Assembly (NCBI GenBank): GCA_910890315.1
Contig: CAJVGD010000046.1
Location: 186,001-250,000 of the forward strand
Origin: Serendipita indica DSM 11827
Taxonomy: Eukaryota; Basidiomycota; Agaricomycetes; Sebacinales; Serendipitaceae
DNA: 64,000 nucleotides
Reading direction: 5' to 3'
Shown: positions 37,378 to 47,785 of the stretch, piece by piece
Numbering within the stretch: the stretch's first letter is position 1
Layout of the letters: every line of letters starts with the position of its first letter
Translations under genes and position numbers: made by a program
The notes under the pieces: generated by a model
Databases searched by the model: none
What the model was told of the DNA's origin: nothing
What the model saw: the letters and a program-made list of their open reading frames with translations, nothing else

Positions 37378-37880
37378 GACCAAAAAGTTATCAGGCTTTA
37401 CGCTCGACCAAATACACCGGCACATCCTGGCCTCAAAGATAGTCTAGAGTATCATTTGAAAAAAGCTTGATTTGGCTGGTGTGGGCCACTTTACAATTGC
37501 AGAGACTGCACAGAAGGACGGCTCGGACCGACGTCGTCGTCGGCCGCGGAAGGATCATGTAATGCTCAGCTGGTCGAATAAAAAGTATACCGGCTTTTTA
37601 TTCTTGTTAGTCTATACACCACAATACTGGCTAGTCGCCCGGTTGGCGTCCTCCAGGTCATAGCTCATGTCAGCATCGGAGTGGGCGGACTCCGTGGCGC
37701 GTTAATCGTTACTGAACATAGTTTGTCAGCTGCGGGGGGATTGGATTCACCGGTTTCTAACGCTCACAAAGACGGCAGATTGCGTGCTTGCTAAGCTCAT
37801 TATCCGTGGCTCCCATAAAAACCCCGGGGCTTTACTGAGAGTGTCCCTCGACCAAACCTTACCCTCTTCCACATTCCTCC
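37378..37880. other. Shared promoter region of GluRS and cystathionine gamma-lyase genes
   Basis: 503 bp between divergent start codons. No gene seen. A CATAAAAA sequence near 37815, about 65 bp before the right-hand start codon, is a weak TATA-box candidate. Confidence 0.5.
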
Positions 37881-39492
37881 ATGGCCTCGTCTCCATACTC
37901 ATTTGGCACCAAAGCCATCCATGTTGGCTCCGATCCCTCTTCAGAGACTGGGGCCGTCATTCCCAGCATCTCCCTTTCCACAACTTACAAACAGGATTCG
38001 GTCGGGGTTCACAAGGTCAGTCTCTGTCCTTTTCTCCATCTATCCATGCTCATCAGTTCCAGGGTTACGAGTATTCGCGCTCCGATAACCCCAACCGCAA
38101 CGCCCTCGAGAAGCAATTGGCCGCCCTAGAGGCTGGCCAGCATGCCCTCGCCTTCGCATCGGGTTCGGCAGCGACTGCTACGGTCATGAGCGCCGTCGGG
38201 ACTGCGCACATCATCTCCGTATCCGACGTCTACGGCGGTACGCACCGCTACATGACAAAAGTCGCCAGCGAGCTCTCGAACCTCCAAGTCACTTGGCTCG
38301 ACCTCGACACAGTCAGCGAGCAAACGATTATTGACTCTATTCGTGAGAATACAAAGGTGTGTGACATTGCGTGATTTTGCGAATCCCGGGACTAATTGCC
38401 ATTCTCAGCTTGTATGGGTGGAAACACCGACAAACCCGACATTGCGAGTCATCGACATTGCCTACGTTGCCAATATTCTCTCTAATCATCCATCTCAACC
38501 CCTATTGCTTGTGGACAATACGTTCATGTCACCCTATTATCAATCTCCACTTGCGCTCGGTGCGGACATTGTTCTCCACTCGTTGACGAAATACGTCAAT
38601 GGCCACAGTGACGTGAGTGTTTTCGTTGTTTTTTCGTAATGATCGATCCTAACACGTAATAGGTCGTGATGGGCGCCCTTATCCTTCCAGAGCCATCGCC
38701 GACCTCCAAGCCATTGCTCGCCCCCTTCCTCTCCAAGCTCCGTTTCCTGCAAAATGCAATCGGTGCCGTTCCCTCGCCGTACGACTCGTGGCTTGCTCAG
38801 CGTGGTGCAAAAACCCTTTACCTGAGGATGCGAGCACATGGCTTGGGAGCCCTAAGCGTCGCTCATGCTCTCGAACGCGCCAAAGCACGCGGACAAGTCA
38901 GGGACGTCATTTACCCTGGTTTACCTTCGAGCTCGCGATTCGACGTCGCCCGGAGGAACACGAGCGCTCATGCAAAGGCGTGGATCGACACCCTTCGAAA
39001 TAGCATTGTACCGGGACTTGGTCTCGAAGAGAGTGGAAGAGGATATGACCCAGAGCTCGACGGTATACCCTTTGGAGGCATGATTAGCTTCCGCATCAAT
39101 GGTGGCGAACAGGAACGAATGCATTCCTCGCTCAATTGCACCTATTTGCCCTCGCAGAAAGCTTGGGTGGTGTCGAGAGTCTTGTCGAGGTTCCGGAAAA
39201 GATGACTCATGGTGGTCTTTCGGAAGCCGAGCGAGCAAGCTTGGGCATTGGTCCAGATCTCATCAGACTATCAATCGGAGTTGAAGACGCAGTAGATCTG
39301 ATCGCCGACCTCGAGCGTGCCCTGGACGCTGCCATTCCACCCGTGGAGACTTCGCCTAACGTTCCACAATTGCGGTTCGATATTCAACCAAGTGATGCTG
39401 CCTCAGAAGTCTCGGACGAATCTCCTTTGGCCACCCGTCTTCCCTCCGCGACGCCGAGTGAATATGGAGATGCAGTCAAGGAAACATTGTAA
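37881..39492 (+). CDS. CYS3: Cystathionine gamma-lyase (PLP enzyme), one apparent frameshift
   Basis: Four exons (37881-38015, 38057-38356, 38409-38612, 38663-39492). The enzyme cleaves cystathionine to cysteine, ammonia and 2-oxobutyrate in the cytosol. Family markers are [76 protein letters not shown] and [14 protein letters not shown]. The PLP lysine is in [16 protein letters not shown], which fits gamma-lyases better than beta-lyases. The total is one base short: near 39119, GGEQER should run on into [20 protein letters not shown], and one more A in the AA run there restores it. About 60 residues follow the conserved C-terminus (ending [11 protein letters not shown]), a tail that yeast Cys3 lacks. 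Corrected length is about 489 residues. Confidence 0.87.
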
Positions 39493-39588
39493 TTTATACC
39501 CTGTATTATTATCGTCTCATGGAATAATCAAACTTGCTACCTTTGCCCAACCAGACATTGCGCGTTGAAATAAAACTTGGTTTCGACC

Positions 39589-40450
39589 ATGAACTATCGG
39601 CTTTGTTATTCGGCGCGTCCTGCATCGCGCATCCTTTTCCAAACGCGATTGATACGGCCTCAATGCGTCTATAAAGCTGGAATCGGTAGTTTACGCGCCC
39701 TGTCAACCGAGTCCAATTCGTCTCCCGCGACTTTTCCAAACTCGACTACTCAACCTCGCCAGCCTATAGAATACAATGGGCCTCTTGCGGACACGTACCA
39801 GAGACTCAAACTCTTTTCACTCACGTCGCTGAGCCTAGCGACGCTCATGACACCTCTTATGTTCATTATCGACTCGTCCATGCCATTTGCTGGTCGTGCA
39901 GTGCTTGGTTTCACCGCAATGTCAACCTCTGGTCTCTCGACTGCTCTTATAGCATGGCTAGGCTCGACCTATGTGACCAAAGTCCGAGTTGAAGATGTTG
40001 GCGTCGAGGGTGCGGGAGCAGGACGACGAGTGCATATGACCACGAAGACGATGCTGCTCAGAGAGCGCGTCACAACGGTGTACGACCCGTCGTTTCTCGA
40101 GCACGCCGAGCAGTATTTCAATAAAGTGAGACTGCGGAACCAGATCCGTGTTCCTATGGCCGAGGTCGAGAAGAATGGGATGAAGCTTGTGGATGGGATG
40201 GAGGAGACGGTCGCGGAAACGTTGGACGAAAAGGGCAATGTCCGCGGTTGGTGGGAGGTTCACTGGCGCCGCGAGGGTGACGCTGGCTTTGTGGGCGAGT
40301 GTAGAGGCGCTGGAAAGATTATCAGGCATGTACTTGAACTGATGACAACTTGGTCTCTAACGCTCCTACAGTGCTTACAATGTGAATCCCGACTTGTTAC
40401 AGGATCTCGTTCAGCAGTCTCCGACCACATCACAGACTAATAGCCAGTAG
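39589..40450 (+). CDS. TMEM70/TMEM186-family mitochondrial membrane protein
   Basis: Two exons (39589-40325, 40372-40450) give 271 residues. An Arg/Ser-rich, acid-poor N-terminus (MNYRLCYSARPASRILFQTR) looks like a mitochondrial presequence. It is followed by YNGPLADTYQRLKLFSLTSL and two hydrophobic spans (LATLMTPLMFIIDSS; GFTAMSTSGLSTALIAWLG), the TMEM70/186 hairpin. Animal members help assemble respiratory complexes I and V; the fungal role is inferred only. The single intron 40326-40371 has a GC donor (GCATGT) and a good CTAAC branch point. Without splicing the frame ends in unrelated residues, while the spliced end AYNVNPDLLQDL looks natural. Start at the ATG after a TTG-opened run. Confidence 0.75.
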
Positions 40451-40652
40451 ATGTCCCCATAATCCATATATTTATGCGACCTTTGTATCCATCAAACTCA
40501 CCACTTCATAAACCCAAAGTTTCTTAAAAGTCATAAACACATGCGTATACATAACTGAATGTTCCTTTGTATATGCTTTGACATCCACCTGGAATTTTCG
40601 CGAGCCACTCCCGATTTGTACTTTGACGCCAACCACTGCCGTTTTCAGCTCG

Positions 40653-41045
40653 ATGGGTCTCATTGAGGTAAGAAAATGTGGCTATTATTCAGGGATAACT
40701 GACCAAAGTTTAGGTCATTGCAAATGATCGTACAGGGAATAAGGGTGAGCGGCGTTTGGCTTACTTTTCATGAATGGCGTCACTAACGGCGGGAATGAAC
40801 GCTAGTCCGAGTCAAGGTGGACTCGGAGGATACAGTAGAAGTGCTAAAGAAGATGATTGCGGCACAAATGGGCACAGATTGGGAGAAGATTGTCTTGAAG
40901 AAGTGGTCAGTCCTTCTCTGTTTTGTTTCCAGTATTTATGCAGGACTGAAAAGCAATATATAGGTACACCGTATTCAAGAACCACATCACACTTGCGGAT
41001 TACGAGATACACGACGGGCAAAGCCTGGAGATGTACTACAGTTAA
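40653..41045 (+). CDS. HUB1: Ubiquitin-like splicing modifier Hub1/UBL5
   Basis: Four very short exons (40653-40667, 40714-40744, 40806-40905, 40964-41045) join to a 75-residue ubiquitin-fold protein: [20 protein letters not shown], then [20 protein letters not shown] and [20 protein letters not shown]. This matches Hub1/UBL5 almost throughout. The protein ends in a di-tyrosine motif (YYS) and lacks a C-terminal di-glycine, as the family does. Hub1 binds splicing factors such as Snu66 and alters splice-site use; it is not conjugated like ubiquitin. No single open frame reveals this gene, so it is easily missed. It lies 202 bp after the TMEM70-like gene on the same strand. Confidence 0.95.
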
Positions 41046-41238
41046 GCAAGTCCCAGATGACAGAAGAATTCTAACTATAGTTGTTTTTTACCAAACTCTC
41101 AACTCGGAGAGAGGATTGACACTTAACCCATAAGAGCCGGATGCAAGGACGGCAAGGATTTACCATGAGCATAAATTGATTGTCCAGAGCAACGCGTTTC
41201 TCCGTCCAATCACTGAGCGAGGATGAAAGAGGACGCCA

Positions 41239-41781
41239 CTATTGAGTCGCGTGCGGCCGGTCGATCGGAGTGTCAATGTCGTCGTGCCATGACTTTTTCG
41301 GGAGGTGAACGAGGACTTTGAGCTTTCCTTGCCCGGAGGGGAGTGGCGGGACAATCCGGCATGCCTCATTCAGCTCCTGAGCCATTCGTCTTCTGCGTGA
41401 GATGGACATGGCAAGCGCAACTACAATGGCTAACAAGCCTACCCATTTCTCAGCAATGTCTCTCACTCGAGGCTTTGGTCAGTGGACATACAAGAGATAG
41501 AGAGAACTACAGCCACAATGGTGATCACAGTCGTCCGTCTATTTAAATACCTGCGGAGACTTAGTACTTTTTTTAGCGATATATAGGTAACTCTACCTTT
41601 GATCTTGGGCAGGGGCTGCGCTCGCCGTGCCAATCGCAGCGGAAGACGAGTGAACCGCATTGCTGCTCGTCGCACTGTGAAACACACGATCTGCTCTGGC
41701 TTTAATAGCATAACGCAGTATGAATACAACATAGAAAGAAGCAAAATCTTTGTGGAGACGGAAACAGAGGAAGATAGCCAT
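41239..41781 (-). CDS. Small membrane protein, hypothetical
   Basis: Three-exon model (41781-41597, 41550-41511, 41472-41239) of 152 residues. It begins MAIFLCFRLHKDFASFYVVF, goes through a Ser/Ala-rich stretch, has a membrane span EKWVGLLAIVVALAMSI followed at once by SRRRRMAQELNEACR, and ends with a Pro/Lys-rich tail. Intron 41551-41596 has good borders and a CTAAG branch point; intron 41473-41510 is only 38 bp. Layout (N-terminal hydrophobic segment, Ser-rich spacer, one span, RRRR and MAQE, Pro-rich tail) and length resemble the neighbour at 42472-43030. I do not recognise a family, and the start is uncertain. Confidence 0.35.
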
Positions 41782-42471
41782 AGGAAGAATCCCAGAGTGC
41801 AAAGGAGAGGATTTCTGGTACGATTATATACGGGGAGAGTATTCAAGTCGACTCAGTCCTGGCGCTTATGTGCAGTTTGCCCGTATTCTGCCTTCACAGC
41901 CGTCCGAAGACTGGCGGCAATAGCTTTGGAAGGAATAGGTAGAGAAGCACGAACATATGCTCATCTTCCCAGTATCGAGCGCTTACATTCTTTGTCCGTG
42001 CCAAAGTTGTGCTTCCCTGATCTTTGATGTTAGCCTCTCATTCCCCCTTCTCGGTTCTCCAACAAACTTTTAAGATCGTACTTAGAGCCGCTGAATGCCT
42101 TGGGAATTCACATTACGTGACTTTGGACTAATCTTGTAAACTGGCTTGCTTCCCACCAGCGCTTGTGAGCCATGGCGGCGCGGGAAGTCGACCAGTAATC
42201 GTTATTGGGCTCCCACAGTCGACGCTGAACCCGTAGTACAAGTATTATAGCATGTTACAGTGCTTATGTACATCTAAACTAGTATCAAAGGTCGGAAACC
42301 AGCACTCGAACAGGCAGCAGGATGGTCAGGCTTGACGGTTAGTATTGCAGCAAGGCGGGTCCTCGTGGCACAAGGTAACCAGCAGGCAGCAACAACGCTG
42401 AGATGTGCCTCATGTAGCGCCTAGACCGGGCGACTCAGCTGGGCGCTCGGATGTGGGATGCAGTCACTCTC
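41782..42471. other. Intergenic region
   Basis: About 690 bp between two small same-strand membrane-protein genes. No convincing frame, RNA or repeat seen. Confidence 0.5.
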
Positions 42472-43030
42472 CTATTGTCGTATATGAAGTGAGACCGGGG
42501 TTGTGACTGAATCAGGACCGGGATACGTCCCCATTTGAGGTGGTATGTGGAGCCCGGGCAATTTAACTTTCACGACCTTTGTGCGGCTCGGGGGATGGGG
42601 GGTGGTCGTCGTGGTCGTCCCAGGCAGTGAGGCCTTGGATTCGAGACCTAGCTCATTCATCATTGCTTCTTGAGCTCTTTTCCGTCTCAATTTGACAAAG
42701 ATGAGAATACCTAGGCTGAAGAAGAGTACTGGGCAAAGTCAGCCCTCGTTCATTAGCCCAAGGGAACGAACGTACTGACGGGCACCGAAGTTGCTAGACT
42801 AATCGTCAAGGTGCTATTGCATAAGCCCTTTTTTATAGGATGGCCACTGTAGCTTGTCAAAAGGAAATCAGGGCAACACAAGCGGGGACGCACTTTTCGT
42901 CCGTACAAGGCTTGCGGCGAGGTGACGAAGAGGATGAAGTAGAGGAAACTACCGCAGCATTTGTTGACCAGAGAAATTGAAGGAAGATTAGCACGGTTGA
43001 GGAGTAAAGTGAAGGAGAAGAGGATGGCAT
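42472..43030 (-). CDS. Small single-pass membrane protein with signal peptide, hypothetical
   Basis: Three exons (43030-42894, 42852-42776, 42728-42472) give 156 residues in a frame that closes exactly. Start MPSSSPSLYSSTVLIFLQFL is a signal peptide ending near STNA. A short Ser-rich ectodomain contains two cysteines (RKPCTDEN... KKGLCNST). Next comes a membrane span, SVPVILFFSLGILIFV, the basic stop-transfer KLRRKRAQEAM, and a Thr/Pro-rich cytoplasmic tail. Introns are 41 and 47 bp. The layout, a small outside loop and a tail near 80 residues, suggests a plasma-membrane protein of unknown role. It may be a tandem relative of the gene at 41239-41781. Confidence 0.6.
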
Positions 43031-43680
43031 TGCAGCGGCGAAGAATCTGAGGAATACTAGCTGAACCCAGATGCTAGGAGGCGTCGAAGTCTTTATGAGT
43101 ATTTAGTGGTCCTAGAAAAACGTGTAGTTCACGACCCTGGGGAATCCGTCTGACCGGAGGTAGTCATAAGCCGCTACGTTCAACCGTCCTCTAGAATGGG
43201 CGGTTGCGCAAAATGCGTGGTATCTTTCGATGAGCCTTTAGGTTGAAGCCATACAAATCCAGTGTTCGAAGGTATAGAATGCTGTGATTAGTCCGGTGAA
43301 GTACCCTTATACTTGCACCGGACGGTCCCAGCGAGGCCGAAATGACTAACTTCTTGCTGGTAAAGGGCTTCCGTCTTCTCGCGAGCGCAACGCACGATGG
43401 GCTGTCAAACTCGTGCGTGCTACTGGGCGGTAGTGGGCGGTGGTGGGCGATAGTGGGCGATAGTGGGCGGTAGTGGGCGGTAGTGTGCGGTAGTATCGGT
43501 CAGCTGCCGTACGTTGCACATTTGATTTGCACATAGGCCGTGCCCCCTCTTAAATAACACCTCCAGTGGCAACGAAGTAGATAAAGGAGAACCAATAAAC
43601 AAACAGCATATTATGGCAGTAATACGTAGAAAGACTATTCAAATCCGAAAGATCCAAATCCACTAGTAAATAATTCATCC
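43031..43680. other. Intergenic region with a decamer repeat
   Basis: 650 bp between the small membrane-protein gene and the hydrolase gene. No gene seen; the only structure is the tandem repeat at 43421-43500. Confidence 0.6.
43421..43500. repeat. Tandem decamer minisatellite
   Basis: Eight consecutive 10-bp units with consensus TAGTGGGCGG, several with one or two changes (TACTGGGCGG, TGGTGGGCGA, TAGTGTGCGG). The period is exact across the block. On the minus strand it makes a chance frame rich in HYRPPPPTT repeats, which should not be called a gene. Confidence 0.9.
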
Positions 43681-46600
43681 TCAATTGACAGCTGCAGCTA
43701 CAGGGGCTGCCTCGGAGACCTTTTCCGCGGCAATACCTGCCTTGGCAGCCTCTTCCCCTGGTCCGGGTGTGGTCGTAGGTACCACCGGTGTGAGAGGCGT
43801 AATCTCAGGTGCCCTTATTCCGTTGGTATTGGACACGCCGCTCGAGTTGTTGCTCAACGCCGACACAGATTCCTTTTGGGACAGCTTCGGTTGAGACGAA
43901 TTCGAATGCTTTCCGAGAGACTCCTTAGATGCATATGGTGATTGAGAAGGATCGATACCTGCCTCTTCAAGCAGTTGCGCGGGGATCGCCTTGCGCTTCA
44001 CGGGCGTCACCAACCCAGAGGCCGACCGCTTAGGCGTGAGCGCCGATCCTGGGATCGGCGAAAGCCCACCAGGCCCCTTGCCATTGCTAAGCGAGGCTGG
44101 GGTAGTATTTTGTCTGCTCGTCGTTCCGTTCACCTTGGACGTGTCGACATTGAGGACAGGTCGAGTGAGTTCCTCGCTGACGCGCACTTCTGCGATGCCT
44201 TCGAGCGCCAGTTTGGTAAAGGTATCATCGCGCCCGAGCCCACCAACGGATGGGAGAGCCGGTGGGAGTTCTGAGACGATTGACTGCCTATGTTGCATTG
44301 TCTCTCCATTTGCATCAACATAGCGGCCTTTGCCGATACGGAGGCTGCCAAAGCTGGGACGACGAATGCGCACAACGTCGTTGGAGATGGAAGTTGCGAG
44401 TGAGCTTGTAGAACGGAGTCCGGCTGCGCGGAAGATGCTCCTTGGAGGAGAGGAAGGTTCCGGTGGCTCGACTGGTGACGTCCATGTCGTAGGAGATTTG
44501 GTCATCGTTGGTGAAGATGCCTGAATGGTATGTTCTGGTCCCTTTGTCAACGTATTGACAATCATTTGCCAGAAGTTGTTTCCGCTCATGCGGCTCTCCT
44601 TTGCCTCAACAGCTTCATCCGCAAATTTGGATAAGCGCCTGGCCTCGGCGGTGTCTCTGCGAGCGACAATACTAGACGGTGGAGGATTCTCATCTCCAGC
44701 GACTACCCAGGCCCAGCTCCAGTTTGTCGAGTTCAAGACTTTGTTACGTTCGTCGTCGTCTTTTTCTTTGGACAAGACGGTAGCCTTGAGCTTCGAGAAC
44801 CGAGTGTTATCCTCCTGTTCTGCCGCATCGATATGGCGTTTGCGATGCTTGCCCACTGACTTCAACGTCTCCTTGAACCGCTTCTCCCACACAGTTTGTG
44901 CGTCCAAATAGCGCTTCACGCTGAGTTCATTGACCATGCCGATGGAATCCAGTGTCATAGCAAGAGCTGGGAGATCTTCCTCGGGTTCCATCTCTCGAAT
45001 AATTCCAGTGGTGGAAACCCGTTCACGAATCATACCCTTGGAGAGTGGCTTCGTCTGATGTTGTCATAAGCCCAAACAGTATACGGGAATTGGCGTATGG
45101 GACTGACCTTGTAAACCTCGGGATCCCCAGCCGTCCCGGGACCACCATCAGCCGAGTCTCGTTGGAAGCGTGGTCCGGCGACATCAGCAGTAGGCGACAA
45201 CATCTGATTGGACTTGAAAGAGTTGTTCCGACCCAACAGGCTACCGAGCCGGAAGGAAGGAGTGCGGCTTACAGAGGTCGAGGTGTTGCGTCGAAGAGGT
45301 GAGTTACTCGCATTCGAATCGCCAAACGATGCAAGAGAGAGGTCAGGTTGCAGCGTTGAGAAAAGACCCTTGTCCGGCATCACGTGCTTGCAGAAGTTTG
45401 CCACCTGAGGACAAAGTCAGCGGTATTTCAGTGTTTGGAAAAAGGTCTTACACTACGGAAGGCAAACTTGGCTGGTGTCGTAAATGTGAACAAAGGGAGG
45501 ACATGGCAGGTATCTACCAGAGTCAGATTCAATCTGGGATAAAAGTGTATAACTTACCGTCGTACACTTGGAGATGGACTTGAGTAGGTGCTGGATGGCG
45601 CTCCTTTATACCGTCAAGCAACGGATAGCCAACACGGATTCCCGGTCGAGTCGGGAATCGATCTGGATGCGCGGCTTTATGTGCACTATTGCAACAGTCA
45701 GATGGGTAAACCCACCCTGAAAAGAAACGTACACGTAGATAATCTCGTCGCGGAGGACCTCTTTGTCACTAGCCATAATGAACAATGGGGGCAAGCCCCC
45801 GAGGTAGCCGTTGACGGGACTGACCAGAGGATTTGTCAGAAGATTATTGGTGGTATACAGTTGAATTTGGGATTTGACTTGATAATACGTGCCGCCGATG
45901 CAGATGGTAAAAGTATCCGAGGGTTCTACATGGTGCAAATTTGAAATGGCGGGTGCACTCGTCGACGGTCGCATCCCATATTCTGAAGCAGCGGGTGATT
46001 GCCTGATGGTGCTTTGAGGTGGGTCATGGATGCATTGAGTCCGACGGATCCGTAGTTGGACTTTGCAGGCGAGCCGAGTGTCACATCGCCACGCGAATTG
46101 ATAACGACAGAATCGTGAGACGGAGAGCGAGAGTGACCCAAACGTGTGAGCCGCCTAATTTTCTCTGCGAGGTTGTTTCGAACAGTCTTGGTGACTTCTT
46201 CATTTGGAGGCGGCCATAGCAAACTGGGCTTATGCATCGAAAGTCCAGTGGGAGGAAGAATATCCGTCGCAGTGTTTTGATGAATAGAGGGGAACGAATG
46301 CGTGAGGTCGCACCATGGGCTGATGAGTATTCCTCCGGCTGGAGCAGGTAATCCAGAGTCGCGTATGGCTTGAAGAACTGCTAGAGCCAACCCGCCACCT
46401 GCAGAGTCACCGGCAATCACAATGCTCGACGGGGGTATGGGCTTGTGTTTTGCACCCTCTGGAGGTTGAATAAGGAAGATGTCTGTCGACCATCAGATAA
46501 GTCGCCAAGGGAGAAAGAAAGGTACATACAGGCTGCGAGGCAGTCCTGGATGGCACATGGAAAGGGGTATTGAGGCGCCTTTCGGTAATTAACAGCTATT

Positions 46601-47634
46601 CAGGCGGTAAGCGAATGTCAAATATGAGCCAAATACTATTCACCAAAGACACGGCCATTCATCTTTCGTGCATATCGCTGTAAAACGAATCTGCATCCGG
46701 TGAGCCAACGGTGGACGGTCACCCAGTGGCTGCTCACCTCTGCTGATCAATAGAGCCAAAGTAGTATCCTCCACCGTGAAAGTATAGCATGCAGCGCATG
46801 TCGTCCATCTCTGCGGTGTACTCAGCTTCCGCATGCTCCTCCGTTGGCTTTTCGGCCGGTTCGTTTGCAGTTGCAGGACCTTTACCCTTCCTTGTAAGGG
46901 CATCAAATTTCTGGATTGATTCTTGCTCCTTCCGTCGGCGTTTGGCTTCTTGCCAATCTTTTGCAAGCGCAATCCATTGGCAGTCGACGCCTTTGATCCC
47001 ACGCACCTAGATCCGCGTCATGTTATGAGATCTACCGGTTACGTATGTCGTAATATGCTTACTTGCCACCATTTGATACCTCCGAGTATCTTCTTTGCAC
47101 TTTCCTCTCCGCCGAGCGCCGTGATAATGTGTTTGGAGGCTAGCTCGCAGCAGACGAGGGGAACTAGTACACGGGGTGAATGAACCCAATAAGGAGATGG
47201 GGTTCGAATGTTAGAGAACTCTTGAAGTTCCTCGACGGTATGCCTGAATTGGTGGAAGGAGAGTGCATCAGCCAACGGTCTCTTACAATACCGAGAACCG
47301 GACAACGTTTCACGACTCGAAGCAGATCCGTGGATCCTGCAGTGAGATCTACTTGCGTGATGGGACAGTCCGTGCTGGAGATTTATGGCAGGGACGCGGA
47401 GGCAATACTAACTTGGAGGAGGCTTCGAGGAAGGACTGGGACGGAAATTAGCATGCGTAGAGAGCTCAGGAATCGGTGTAGCATTACCTTGAAGAGCCGA
47501 AAAGCAGACGCGTACAAGAGCTCATCGTTTGCAGCTGAGCCTGAATCCTGGGATCCAAAGTAGTGTTTTGTGAGTGCTCCTAGAAGAACTTGTGGCCCTC
47601 TGAGGCTCATTTCCGTAGTGAGTGAGGCAGGCAT
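43681..47634 (-). CDS. Large alpha/beta hydrolase (hormone-sensitive-lipase type), one apparent frameshift
   Basis: Twelve-exon model: 47634-47488, 47435-47413, 47336-47292, 47243-47063, 47006-46738, 46690-46644, 46595-46530, 46482-45733, 45685-45558, 45513-45452, 45404-45108, 45054-43681; about 1,129 residues. The oxyanion motif [11 protein letters not shown], the nucleophile [14 protein letters not shown], the acid [16 protein letters not shown] and the histidine in YDDTCHVLP together give a full lipase/esterase triad. The last 560 residues are an unrelated tail, partly disordered, with a charged helix ([15 protein letters not shown]). One base is missing near 45999 (AA run): only with it does APSGN continue into [14 protein letters not shown]. 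The second and third exons are small and the donor after 47292 (GTATTG) is weak, so the N-terminal part is less certain. Substrate unknown. Confidence 0.78.
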
Positions 47635-47785
47635 CGTTGGTGTCGACTCCAAGAAATCCTCACACACTTCGACCCGCACCTTGACACATCTTCTAGGCAC
47701 CTTGCAATGACCTTGACGCCAGAACCGTTTCACTAAAATTCTATAAACTCTGGGAATATCATATAACAGTCTAGAACAATCGTCT

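Noticed and set aside
43346-43602. Minus-strand frames with HYRPPPPTT repeats
   Set aside because: They are only the translation of the decamer minisatellite.
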